A stretch of DNA of 64,000 nucleotides. It comes from Hyphomicrobiales bacterium. Lineage in GTDB: Bacteria > Pseudomonadota > Alphaproteobacteria > Rhizobiales > Aestuariivirgaceae. Under the pieces are notes generated by a model. It saw only the letters and a list, made by a program, of their open reading frames with translations, searched no databases and was not told the DNA's origin. The DNA lies in contig JANYLQ010000029.1 of the NCBI GenBank assembly GCA_025363755.1, forward strand, positions 248,001 through 312,000. Direction: 5' to 3'. This document shows, piece after piece, positions 18,056 through 26,616 of this stretch. Position 1 is the stretch's first letter. Every line of letters begins with the position of its first letter. Made by a program: the position numbers and the translations under genes.

Positions 18056-18674
18056 CAGGGTTTGTGAAAGCAGCCTTGCCCCAGACGGATTTTACTTGCT
18101 CGTCGCGGCCACAGCCTTCGCGGTATTGCTCATAAGCATATGATTGCTTCACCCAGCCAAAGCGCGTGAGCACGCGGTTTTCACCGGTGTGATAATTTTG
18201 ATGATAGTCTTCAGCGTCGGCAAATGTGGTGAAGGGCTTTACGGGTGTTACAATCTTCTTGCCTAAAGCGGCTTCAGCATCTTTCACAGCCTTTTCAGCA
18301 GCGGCTTTTTGCTTGTCGTCGATTGTCCAAATTCCTGAAAGGTAACTTTCGCCGCGATCGCAGAACTGGCCGCCATCATCAGTCACATCAATGGTGCGCA
18401 GGAAGCCAGCGATGAGTTTATCATATGAAATGATGTCAGGGTCAAATTCAACTTTGACGGCTTCTTGGTTGCCTTCATGATTTTGATAGGTCGGGCTTTT
18501 CATAGTGCCGCCAGCATAGCCAGAGGTCGTTGAGATGACGCCCTTTACCTTGTCAAAATCAGATTCAACACACCAAAAACAACCGCCAGCGACAATTGCG
18601 GTTTCAGTTTTGGCAATGGCAGCGGCAGGTGAGAGTGAAAGTGCTAAGAGGGCGGCGAGAAAGAATTTTTGCAT
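18048..18674 (-). CDS. msrA: Peptide-methionine (S)-S-oxide reductase, exported form
   Basis: 208 residues. A signal peptide covers about residues 1-21 (MQKFFLAALLALSLSPAAAIAK), so the enzyme is predicted to work in the periplasm. The catalytic motif GGCFWCVESDF follows directly, and YCTE-like and YHQNYH segments are in place (DYHQNYH). A Cys near the C-terminus (EGCGRDEQ) could serve as resolving residue. ATG at 18674 follows AGGAG. The partner msrB near 2 kb has no signal peptide, so the two act in different compartments or are not a pair. Confidence 0.93.
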   Translation of the reverse strand: MQKFFLAALLALSLSPAAAIAKTETAIVAGGCFWCVESDFDKVKGVISTTSGYAGGTMKSPTYQNHEGNQEAVKVEFDPDIISYDKLIAGFLRTIDVTDDGGQFCDRGESYLSGIWTIDDKQKAAAEKAVKDAEAALGKKIVTPVKPFTTFADAEDYHQNYHTGENRVLTRFGWVKQSYAYEQYREGCGRDEQVKSVWGKAAFTNPVK

Positions 18675-18768
18675 GGGTTACTCCTGATGACTAATATATA
18701 GATGTGTGTTTGTGATTAGAAAAATCAACTGCATGCACTTTTTTGTGAGGCGGCGTGTTTTTTGGTCA

Positions 18769-20196
18769 CTACCGCCGCGTCAAACCGCCCAACACGCCCC
18801 GCACCAATGCATTGCCCAATTGCCGCGCAATTGAATAGCCCACTTGTTTAGCAAATGTGCCAGCAGCTTTTTCGATGGCTTTCGTGGTTGCGGAAACAGG
18901 CGCTGCGGGCGCATTGGCCGCTGCCTTCACGCGCAGTTTTTCATAGGCCGATTCCCGGTCAATTGTTGTTTCATATTTGCCGGCAACTGGCGAAGCTGCA
19001 ATCGTGGCTTGGCGTTGGGCGGGCGTTACGGGGCCAAGCTGGCCCGACGGTGGGCGGATGAAGGTGCGTTCCACCATGGTGGGCACACCCTTGGGATCGA
19101 GCACCGAAATCAGTGCTTCACCCTTTCCCAACTCGGTAATGGCCTTTTCTGTGTTAAACTTAGGGTTTGGACGGGAGGTGGTGGCGGCGGCTTTGACCGC
19201 CTGCTGGTCGCGTGGCGTATAGGCACGCAGCGCATGCTGCACACGGTTGCCAAGTTGGGCCAAAACGCTGTCTGGAATATCTAGCGGATTTTGCGTGACG
19301 AAATAAATGCCCACGCCTTTGGAACGGATGAGCTTTACAGTTTGCTCAATTTTTTTCAGCAGGCCAGCAGGCGCATCGGCGAACAGTAAATGCGCTTCAT
19401 CAAAGAAGAACACCAGCGTTGGCTTTTCCCGGTCGCCCACTTCGGGCAGAGTTTGGAAAAGCTCGGACATCAACCACAACAAAAAGGTGGCATAAAGCAT
19501 GGGTGACGAAATCAATTTATCGGCGGCGATGATATTCACATAGCCGCGCCCATCACTCGTGGTGCGCATGAAATCTTTTATGTCGAGCGCAGGCTCACCA
19601 AAAAACTTATCGCCACCCTGCTCTTCAATCACAATGAGTTGCCGCAAAATTGCACCCACTGTCGCCGTGGCCACATTGCCATATTCCGTGGTGATTTGTT
19701 TGCCGCGCTCAGTTAGGTCCTTCAGTAATGCACGCAGATCTTTTAGATCGAGAAGTGCCAAGCCTTCCTGATCGGCAATTTTAAAGGCGATGTTGAGAGC
19801 GCCTTCTTGCGCATCGGTAAGCCCCATAAGGCGCGACAGCATCAACGGGCCCATTTCAGTTATTGTGGTGCGGATCGGGTGGCCCTGTTGGCCAAACACG
19901 TCCCAAAACATAGTGGGGGTGGCTTCATGTGTGTATGGATCAAGGCCCACCTGCCTTGCACGTTCATCGAGAAAATCGATTGACTTGCCGGCCTGCGAAA
20001 TACCAGAAAGATCACCCTTAATATCAGCAGCAAAAACCGGAACACCCATTTTCGAAAAAGCTTCAGCCATGATCTGAAGCGAAACGGTTTTGCCCGTGCC
20101 CGTGGCCCCCGTCACCAGACCATGACGATTGGCCATGGGTAAATAAAGCACCTGCGGCTTATCGCTTTTGCCGAGGAAAATGGTGTTATCCGTCAT
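18769..20196 (-). CDS. HerA-like ATPase of the DUF853 (YjgR) family
   Basis: About 475 residues. The Walker A is GATGTGKTVS near residue 35 and the Walker B is TLVFFFDEAHLLF; the arginine-bearing KGVGIYFVTQNPLDIPDSVLAQLGNRVQHALRA segment is typical of the FtsK/HerA clade. The DUF853 group is named from sequence and has no settled function. The ATG at 20196 is chosen over one five codons earlier, because GGAG is spaced correctly only for it. It follows the asparaginase gene on the same strand after 27 bases. Confidence 0.9.
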   Translation of the reverse strand: MTDNTIFLGKSDKPQVLYLPMANRHGLVTGATGTGKTVSLQIMAEAFSKMGVPVFAADIKGDLSGISQAGKSIDFLDERARQVGLDPYTHEATPTMFWDVFGQQGHPIRTTITEMGPLMLSRLMGLTDAQEGALNIAFKIADQEGLALLDLKDLRALLKDLTERGKQITTEYGNVATATVGAILRQLIVIEEQGGDKFFGEPALDIKDFMRTTSDGRGYVNIIAADKLISSPMLYATFLLWLMSELFQTLPEVGDREKPTLVFFFDEAHLLFADAPAGLLKKIEQTVKLIRSKGVGIYFVTQNPLDIPDSVLAQLGNRVQHALRAYTPRDQQAVKAAATTSRPNPKFNTEKAITELGKGEALISVLDPKGVPTMVERTFIRPPSGQLGPVTPAQRQATIAASPVAGKYETTIDRESAYEKLRVKAAANAPAAPVSATTKAIEKAAGTFAKQVGYSIARQLGNALVRGVLGGLTRR

Positions 20197-20223
20197 ATTG
20201 ATTTGCTCCATGTGGAGACAGCG

Positions 20224-21198
20224 TTAAGATATTCCACGCACTTGTCCCACTTCAATTTTGCGCCAGTTTTTCATGGTCTCATGTTGAAAGCCAGCCAGCT
20301 TTTCGCGCTCTTGCTGCGTCCACACTTCGAGTTTCAGCGCTACGCTGATCATCGCAACTTCAACAGCGCGGGCCGCGCCATCATCGCACTTCACCGCAAA
20401 GCCTAGCCCCGCGTGAGGGATAGAGCCGCAGAAAACGCCCTCTGCTCCGAATTTCATGAACAGTCGTGGAATAGCTTCCATCACACGCGTGTCAAACCGG
20501 CCAGAGCCCGCTATCATGAACGGATGATTACGGGCGGCGCGAATGATACGTTGATAAGGCGCATGAGTTTCATCGCAAAGCTTTGCAAACCCAAGCGCCA
20601 TATTGTGCAAGGGTATGGCCCAGGTGGGAACAGAACAGCCATCAACACCGACAGGTGCTTTGGACAGATCAACGTCGCACAGTTTTTCAATGGTTTTTGC
20701 AATTGCTCTTTGAACCGGATGATCCAGCTTTACATAGTCTTTGCTATCAAGGCCTAATTGCTTTGCCAAAGCCAACATGCCTGCATGCTTGCCCGAACAA
20801 TTATTATGAATCTGCCTCGCCTTCTCACCATGGCGGACCAATTCATATGTTGCCTCTTTGGAGCTTGGGTAATGCGCGCCGCATTCATAACAAGCCTCGT
20901 CAACCTGGCATTTTGCCAGAATCGATTTTGCAACACGCACGTGCTCGACCTCACCGCTATGTGAGGAACAGCAAAGAGCAATTTCCTCATCAGTAAATCC
21001 AAATGCATCGGCTGCGCCAGATTCAATCATTGGCAGGCATTGGAATGCTTTAATGGCAGAGCGCGGATAGATGGGAATGCTTACGTCACCTGCGGAGACC
21101 ACCACTTTGCCGTTCATATCACAAACGACATACGCCCCATGGTGGCGGCTTTCCACTATGGGGCCACGGGTTACTTCGGCAATAATAGGGTTGTTCAT
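20224..21198 (-). CDS. L-asparaginase of the rhizobial ReAV/PF06089 type
   Basis: Hydrolyses L-asparagine to aspartate and ammonia; cytosolic. 324 residues. The unusual active site known from the Rhizobium etli enzyme is fully present, shifted by one residue: Ser47 and Lys50 (SAIK), Ser79 (CSSHSGE), Cys134 and Lys137 (NNCSGKHAG), Asp186 and Cys188 (VDGCSVP). Cysteines 134 and 188 with Lys137 form the zinc site described for that enzyme. It is unrelated to E. coli AnsB. Probably co-transcribed with the DUF853 gene downstream. Confidence 0.92.
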   Translation of the reverse strand: MNNPIIAEVTRGPIVESRHHGAYVVCDMNGKVVVSAGDVSIPIYPRSAIKAFQCLPMIESGAADAFGFTDEEIALCCSSHSGEVEHVRVAKSILAKCQVDEACYECGAHYPSSKEATYELVRHGEKARQIHNNCSGKHAGMLALAKQLGLDSKDYVKLDHPVQRAIAKTIEKLCDVDLSKAPVGVDGCSVPTWAIPLHNMALGFAKLCDETHAPYQRIIRAARNHPFMIAGSGRFDTRVMEAIPRLFMKFGAEGVFCGSIPHAGLGFAVKCDDGAARAVEVAMISVALKLEVWTQQEREKLAGFQHETMKNWRKIEVGQVRGIS

Positions 21199-21308
21199 GA
21201 AATCTTCACTCGTCTGGATAAGATTATACTTACTGCGACAATCGAATCATTGTCTTGTGTAATTTAGATATTATGTAGCGCGTTCGAACCTTAATTGTGG
21301 ACAGTCTT

Positions 21309-22034
21309 ATGATCTCTCGCGCCATCGCTTTTCAACATATGGATAATGAACCTCCCGGCCTGTTTGGTGAATTTCTCGCTGCGCGTAACGCAAAGCTTGA
21401 TATTATTCAACTGCACAGGGGCGAGGAGATTCCATCTCTCGCCCCTTATGATTTTATGTTGGTGATGGGTGGGGCCATGGATGTGTGGGAAGAGGCCCAA
21501 TATCCTTGGCTGGTCGCTGAAAAAGCGGCCATTAAAGAATGGGCCATCAGTCGCAATCGGCCATTTTTTGGCGTCTGCTTGGGCATGCAGCTCTTGGCGG
21601 AAGCCTTGGGTGGCAAGGTGGGCTTGGCAAGAGCGGCCGAAGTTGGCATTGGCACGGTTAAGCTTACTGGAAACCATGCACTAACCACCAATCTCACTAG
21701 CACATTTCGAATGATGCAATGGCATCATGCGGAGGTCATTGAACTTCCATCGGATGCCGATGTTCTGGCCTCCTCAGACATTACGAGAGTGCAGATTATG
21801 TCAGTCGGCGGAAACATGGTCGGCACGCAGTTCCATGGCGAGTTAACGCCCGAGCTGGTGGCCAAATGGGCAGAAATTCCGCAATATATTGAATGGCTCG
21901 ATGCCTCGCTCGGTGCTGGTGCTTATAACCGGGTTCGCGCCGAAGCCTTGCCCCTTATGCCGAAGATGCGCCGCGTCAGCGAGGCGATGTTTAATAATCT
22001 CGCTCAAGGCAAAGCAATGCGCGCGGCCGCTTGA
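21309..22034 (+). CDS. Class I glutamine amidotransferase-like protein
   Basis: About 241 residues, a stand-alone GATase1 domain. The triad is Cys90 in GVCLGMQ with His176 and Glu178 in QFHGE. Such free-standing proteins resemble GMP synthase glutaminase halves and gamma-glutamyl hydrolases; the amide acceptor partner is not encoded nearby. The start could be GTG 21297 or ATG 21309; the ATG is chosen. A glpK gene follows with its own promoter-like region. Confidence 0.85.
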   Translation: MISRAIAFQHMDNEPPGLFGEFLAARNAKLDIIQLHRGEEIPSLAPYDFMLVMGGAMDVWEEAQYPWLVAEKAAIKEWAISRNRPFFGVCLGMQLLAEALGGKVGLARAAEVGIGTVKLTGNHALTTNLTSTFRMMQWHHAEVIELPSDADVLASSDITRVQIMSVGGNMVGTQFHGELTPELVAKWAEIPQYIEWLDASLGAGAYNRVRAEALPLMPKMRRVSEAMFNNLAQGKAMRAAA

Positions 22035-22036
22035 CA

Positions 22037-22048
22037 ATCAGCGCTGAT
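22037..22048. promoter_or_regulatory. 12-bp palindrome next to a TTGACA element, upstream of glpK
   Basis: ATCAGCGCTGAT is a perfect palindrome immediately after TTGACA (22031-22036), which spans the end of the preceding gene. If TTGACA is the -35 element of a glpK promoter, the palindrome occupies the spacer and would be a natural operator. The -10 match is weak. Confidence 0.35.
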
Positions 22049-22058
22049 ATCGCACATT

Positions 22059-22079
22059 AGCCTCAACATTTTAGAGGCT
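22059..22079 (+). promoter_or_regulatory. Leader hairpin that pairs the glpK ribosome site
   Basis: AGCCTC and GAGGCT form a six-pair stem with a nine-base loop. The GAGG of the right arm is the likely ribosome binding site for the glpK ATG at 22086, so the stem would mask it. A stem this short may not be stable. Confidence 0.35.
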
Positions 22080-22085
22080 TTAGCG

Positions 22086-23570
22086 ATGGCAAAATATATT
22101 CTGGCGATTGATCAAGGAACCACATCAACACGGGCCATCGTGTATGATAAAAAGCTCAACCCCAAAGCCAGAGCCCAAAAAGAATTCAAGCAGTTTTTTC
22201 CGGCCTCTGGCTGGGTTGAGCATGATCCCGAAGAAATCTGGAAAACGGTTTTGCTTACTGTCCGATCAGCGCTGCGCAAGGCTGGCGTTGCGGGGCGAGA
22301 TATTGCTTCAATCGGCATTACCAATCAGCGCGAAACCGTTGTGGTGTGGGACCGCAAAACTGGCAAGCCCATTCACAAAGCGATTGTTTGGCAAGACCGC
22401 CGCACTGCTGAATTTTGCAAAGAGCTAAAGTCGCAAGGACATGAAGCTTTGTTCACGCAGAAAACGGGTCTGCTGCTTGATCCTTATTTTTCGGGCACAA
22501 AGTTGAATTGGGTGTTGGATAATGTGCGCGGGGCTCGGGCGCGCGCTGAAAAAGGCGAACTGTGTTTTGGCACGATTGATAGTTTCTTGATCTGGCGGCT
22601 GACCGGAGGCACAGTTCATGCCACCGATGCCACCAACGCATCGCGCACATTGATGTGCAATATTCATGACGGGCAATGGGATGATGAATTGCTTCGTGTA
22701 CTGAATATTCCACGCGCGTTGTTGCCAGAGATTAAAGACTGCGCAGCGGATTTCGGCGTGACTGACAAAAAGTTATTTGGCGCGGCTATTCCCATCGGCG
22801 GTGTGGCGGGGGATCAACACGCCGCCATGATCGGCCAAGCTTGCTTTGAACCGGGCATGATGAAATCAACTTATGGCACGGGCTGTTTTGCTTTGCTCAA
22901 CACGGGCGATACAATTGTACCATCACAAAATCGCTTGCTCACCACGATCGCTTACCAACTGGATGGCAAGAGAACCTATGCACTTGAAGGAGCCATTTTT
23001 ATTGCGGGTGCTGCCGTGCAATGGCTGCGAGACGGCCTTCAAATCATCAAAAATGCCAAGGAAACGGGCGCTTTGGCAAAAGCCTCTGATCCACATCAGC
23101 AAGTCTATCTCGTTCCGGCCTTTGTCGGTTTGGGAGCGCCCTATTGGAATGCTGAGGCACGCGGCGCTCTTTTTGGCCTTACGCGCGGAACGACCAATAA
23201 GGAATTGGCACGCGCCGCACTCGAATCCGTCTGTTATCAATCGCGTGATTTGCTTGAAGCCATGAAAAAAGATTGGGGCACAGCGGGCAAAACAGTTTTG
23301 CGTGTTGATGGCGGCATGACGGCTTCTGATTGGGCGATGCAAAGCTTGGCTGATATTTTAGATGCCCCTGTTGATCGGCCTAAGAATTTGGAAACCACTG
23401 CTTTGGGTGCTGCTTATCTTGCTGGCCTGCAAGCGGGCCTATTACCAAAACCTGAAATCTTCGCAAAAACCTGGAAGCGCCAAAAGCGCTTCGAGCCCAA
23501 AATGAAGCCCGCACTTCGCGATGCGAAATATGCGGGCTGGAAAGATGCGGTTCGGAAGTTACTGGCTTAA
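22086..23570 (+). CDS. glpK: Glycerol kinase
   Basis: Phosphorylates glycerol to sn-glycerol 3-phosphate. 494 residues, typical length. FGGY-family motifs: [13 protein letters not shown] near the N-terminus, WQDRR near residue 103, [10 protein letters not shown] near 243 and the C-terminal ATP site [13 protein letters not shown] and [10 protein letters not shown]. No transporter glpF or dehydrogenase glpD is adjacent. The gene converges with the TerC gene with a four-base overlap. Confidence 0.96.
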   Translation: MAKYILAIDQGTTSTRAIVYDKKLNPKARAQKEFKQFFPASGWVEHDPEEIWKTVLLTVRSALRKAGVAGRDIASIGITNQRETVVVWDRKTGKPIHKAIVWQDRRTAEFCKELKSQGHEALFTQKTGLLLDPYFSGTKLNWVLDNVRGARARAEKGELCFGTIDSFLIWRLTGGTVHATDATNASRTLMCNIHDGQWDDELLRVLNIPRALLPEIKDCAADFGVTDKKLFGAAIPIGGVAGDQHAAMIGQACFEPGMMKSTYGTGCFALLNTGDTIVPSQNRLLTTIAYQLDGKRTYALEGAIFIAGAAVQWLRDGLQIIKNAKETGALAKASDPHQQVYLVPAFVGLGAPYWNAEARGALFGLTRGTTNKELARAALESVCYQSRDLLEAMKKDWGTAGKTVLRVDGGMTASDWAMQSLADILDAPVDRPKNLETTALGAAYLAGLQAGLLPKPEIFAKTWKRQKRFEPKMKPALRDAKYAGWKDAVRKLLA

Positions 23571-24223
23571 GCCGGCATAACGTGGGGCATCACTTCAAAG
23601 GCCCCACGGTAAATCATATCAATTGCAACATAAAGAATTATGGCAAAGCCCGCATAGCCGATCCAACGATATTTGCCCAATAGTTTGGCGATGAACGATG
23701 CGGCAAGTCCCATCAAGGCAATTGACAACACAAGACCTGAAATCAAAACCCATGGATGGTCACGCGCAGCGCCAGCAACCGCAAGCACATTATCCAACGA
23801 CATGGAAATATCGGCCACAACAATTTGCCATGCGGCTTGAGCGAAAGTTTTGGTTTTGGCGTTAGAGGCAATCTGGCCGTCGTGATCGACATCTTCATGG
23901 CTAACTGTTTCAAGCCCTTCGTTGCTGTGTTCAGAATCGCGCAATTCGCGCCACATTTTCCAACACACCCAGAGAAGAAGAATGCCACCCACCAACACGA
24001 GGCCGATAACTTGCAAAAGCTGCACTGCAACAGTAGCAAAAACAATCCGCAAAACTGTGGCAGCAATAATGCCAACCAAAATTGCCTTGCCGCGCAGTTC
24101 CTTGGGCAAGCCCGCAGCAGCCATGCCGATCACAATGGCATTATCACCCGCCAGAACCAGATCGATCATAACAACTTTAAAAAATGCGATCATTGCATCT
24201 GGTGCAAATAACTGGTCGAGCAC
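23567..24223 (-). CDS. TerC family membrane protein (YjbE/YkoY-like)
   Basis: 218 residues with about seven hydrophobic segments. The paired motifs [13 protein letters not shown] and [13 protein letters not shown] carry the acidic residues typical of TerC proteins, which have been linked to manganese export and metal loading of secreted enzymes. The central loop (HEDVDHDGQ) is rich in Asp and His. The start is a GTG at 24223 preceded by AAGGA. There is no sign of a manganese riboswitch in the 80 bases upstream. Confidence 0.9.
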   Translation of the reverse strand: MLDQLFAPDAMIAFFKVVMIDLVLAGDNAIVIGMAAAGLPKELRGKAILVGIIAATVLRIVFATVAVQLLQVIGLVLVGGILLLWVCWKMWRELRDSEHSNEGLETVSHEDVDHDGQIASNAKTKTFAQAAWQIVVADISMSLDNVLAVAGAARDHPWVLISGLVLSIALMGLAASFIAKLLGKYRWIGYAGFAIILYVAIDMIYRGAFEVMPHVMPA

Positions 24224-24305
24224 GCTCTATTAGTCCTTCGGTTGTTTATGACGTAAGATTACATAGTGTTCATGAAGCGCGAAAACAAGGGTTTTAAAGG
24301 ATGTT

Positions 24306-25229
24306 TTACTTTCCCAACAAGCTTAATGTCTCTTTCAAATAGGGCATTGATGGTGCTGTCCCCAGCCGCGTAACTGAGATACCAGCGGTCGCACTGCCAA
24401 ATCGCGCCGCAGCTTCCGGGCTTTCGCCGCGCGCCAAGGCAGCAGCGAACCCGCCATTGAACGCATCGCCTGCGCCTGTCGTATCGACGACTTTACCTGC
24501 GTTAAAAATCGGAATGTGAACTGAACTATCTTTGGTGTGAAGCAGAGATCCCTGCCCTCCTAAAGTAATCAAAACCGCGCCAGCTCCTTTTGCGATCAAA
24601 ACATCCGCCGCCTTTTTGGCACCTGCCAAATCAGTCACCGTGACCCCCGTTAACATCGAGGCCTCAGATTCATTGGGCGTTACATAATCGCAAAGCTTGT
24701 AAATTGAATCATCCAGTGGTGCTGCGGGAGCAGGATTGAATATCGTGATCACGCCCGCTTCCTTGGCTATTTCCAAAGCCCGCACCGCAGCGGGAATCGG
24801 TTGCTCCAACTGCGTCATGAAAACTTTTGCACTGCGGATTGTCGCAGCATTTTCCTCAACATCATCCAACGTAATCGTGCCCGCCGCACCAGGTACGACG
24901 ATAATTGCGTTGCTTCCGGTTCCGTCTTGCACGAAAATATAGGCCGCACCCGTTGATACATTTGGGTCCTGCGGAGCAAGCGCCTTAACGCCCTCTAGCT
25001 CATACATAGCCAAAGCTGCATCACCAAAATTATCCTTGCCTAATTTGGTGATAAAGGTGACAGCAGCTCCTGCACGCGCGGCCGCCACAGTTTGATTTGA
25101 GCCCTTGCCGCCCGGCCCCATTGCAAAGGATGTGCCTAAAATAGTTTCACCCATTTCCGGCTGACGGCCTGCCCGAAATGCAAGGTCAGCTACATAGATG
25201 CCGAGGATCACAACGCCTTTTTTGGTCAT
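24306..25229 (-). CDS. rbsK: Ribokinase-like PfkB sugar kinase
   Basis: 307 residues. The ribokinase N-terminus (VVILGIYVADLAFRAGRQPEMGETILG), the GPGGKGSNQ substrate loop and the TTGAGDAFNGGFA catalytic loop (Asp base) are intact. The preceding RbsD-like gene supports ribose or a similar free pentose as substrate, but the pair lacks a ribose transporter. A longer reading frame reaches 25322, but the ATG at 25229 (MTKKG) is where family similarity begins. Last gene of a four-gene operon. Confidence 0.9.
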   Translation of the reverse strand: MTKKGVVILGIYVADLAFRAGRQPEMGETILGTSFAMGPGGKGSNQTVAAARAGAAVTFITKLGKDNFGDAALAMYELEGVKALAPQDPNVSTGAAYIFVQDGTGSNAIIVVPGAAGTITLDDVEENAATIRSAKVFMTQLEQPIPAAVRALEIAKEAGVITIFNPAPAAPLDDSIYKLCDYVTPNESEASMLTGVTVTDLAGAKKAADVLIAKGAGAVLITLGGQGSLLHTKDSSVHIPIFNAGKVVDTTGAGDAFNGGFAAALARGESPEAAARFGSATAGISVTRLGTAPSMPYLKETLSLLGK

Positions 25230-25234
25230 GGCAC

Positions 25235-25696
25235 TCAACCTAGTTTCGCATCTGGCGAAACAACGCCAAACTTGAAAACAAAACAGCCATAAAACCGCCG
25301 CTCGCCCGTTTGCACAACACAATAGGATTTCTTGGCGAGGTCATAAAACTTAAACCGCTCGATCACACCCATCGGCCAAACCTTGCCTTCAGCACGATCA
25401 ACTTCTTTCTGCACCTCGGCCTGCACGGGCGGAATATCTTTTGGTTTTGACCCCACTTGCATGCGAGATGCCGGTGACTTAACAAAACTATCAAGCGGCA
25501 TAACAGAAAGAATTGCTCTGGCAGCACGTGCTGCAGTATCACAATCAATACGCAAAAGCTTGCCATAAACAGTAGCACGGGCCACGGAATCTGCTGGAAA
25601 ATTTGTATCGCAAATAATCAAATCATCGCCATGCCCCATGGAGCGCAAAGCATGCAGCACCTCTGCATTCAAAAGTGGATCAAGATTTTTAAGCAT
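25235..25696 (-). CDS. RbsD/FucU family sugar mutarotase
   Basis: 153 residues. The family signature is SMGHGDDLIICDTNFPA near residues 19-35, with His in GHGD as the expected catalytic residue; the C-terminal ERFKFYDLAKKSYCVVQTGERRFYGCFVF block matches FucU-type proteins more than RbsD. These enzymes interconvert anomers or pyranose/furanose forms of ribose or fucose. Location directly before a ribokinase favours supply of the correct sugar form to the kinase. Confidence 0.88.
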   Translation of the reverse strand: MLKNLDPLLNAEVLHALRSMGHGDDLIICDTNFPADSVARATVYGKLLRIDCDTAARAARAILSVMPLDSFVKSPASRMQVGSKPKDIPPVQAEVQKEVDRAEGKVWPMGVIERFKFYDLAKKSYCVVQTGERRFYGCFVFKFGVVSPDAKLG

Positions 25697-25722
25697 TCAT
25701 AATCTCCCAAATTAATCACAGA

Positions 25723-26613
25723 CTATTCAGCTATCGGCATTTTGTCACGCGGGATAATGGCCCCCGGAAATTGCACCACCTGGCCCGCAAGGCGGTGGCC
25801 GGCAATGGCCGAGTCCTCAGCTGAAGCGCCGTTTATTCTGGCAGCTATATAAGCAGCCGCAAAACTATCACCTGCCGCTGTCGTATCAACAACATTAGCG
25901 ATTGACTTTGCATGAACTAAAATTTCCTCTGATGCCATCATCACCCAACAGGCAGGGTCTGCGCGCTTATAAATAATTTCAGCATTTGGCAGTATATTAC
26001 GCAAAGTACTGCGATCAGATTGACCATAAAGCAGATCGAGATCTTGAGATGATGCAAATAATAGATCGGTGAGTGCATAAATTTCTGCGAATGCTGTTTG
26101 ACTTTCATTCAGCGTGGCCCAGTTGCGTGGGCGATAATTCGTATCAAAAATAATCTTTGCACCATTGGCCGCGGCGTTCTTTAGGATTGCAAACAAGTTC
26201 ATACGCCCTTGTTCACCATATAGCGAAAGCGTGATCCCAGAGAGATAGATGAAATCATAGTTTGAAAAATCGCGCTGCTCGTCACCGTTAAAAATATCGC
26301 GCGCTGGTGATTGTCCGCGCCAATAGGAAAAGCGGCGTTCGCCATGTTTATCGGTTTGAATAACATAGAGCCCCGGAAGTCTGCCTGTCTTACGAACAAC
26401 CTGCGACGTTCCAACACCTTCAGACCGCCAAGCCGAGATCATCTCATCGCTCCAAGCGTCGTCACCCAATGCCGTGACGTAATCAACATCAACGCCAAGC
26501 CGCGCCATATAGATTGCGGTGTTCAGCGTATCGCCGCCGAAACTACGCGCAAAAGTGCCATCCGTCTGCTCGCGCAACTCGATCATACACTCGCCAATGG
26601 CTGCAATCCGCAT
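25723..26613 (-). CDS. kdgK: 2-keto-3-deoxygluconate kinase-type PfkB kinase
   Basis: 296 residues. The KdgK N-terminus IGECMIELRE, the GGDTLNTAIYMARLG loop and DTTAAGDSFAAAYIAA at the ATP/base site are all visible; TTAAGDS rather than TTGAGDS is common in KDG kinases. The product would be 2-keto-3-deoxy-6-phosphogluconate, feeding Entner-Doudoroff aldolase. It begins three bases after the flavin oxidoreductase gene ends, so it is in the same operon. Confidence 0.88.
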   Translation of the reverse strand: MRIAAIGECMIELREQTDGTFARSFGGDTLNTAIYMARLGVDVDYVTALGDDAWSDEMISAWRSEGVGTSQVVRKTGRLPGLYVIQTDKHGERRFSYWRGQSPARDIFNGDEQRDFSNYDFIYLSGITLSLYGEQGRMNLFAILKNAAANGAKIIFDTNYRPRNWATLNESQTAFAEIYALTDLLFASSQDLDLLYGQSDRSTLRNILPNAEIIYKRADPACWVMMASEEILVHAKSIANVVDTTAAGDSFAAAYIAARINGASAEDSAIAGHRLAGQVVQFPGAIIPRDKMPIAE

Positions 26614-26616
26614 CGT

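Noticed and set aside
24224-24305. Manganese riboswitch (yybP-ykoY) upstream of TerC
   Set aside because: The 80-base leader lacks the conserved paired elements and is too short for that aptamer.
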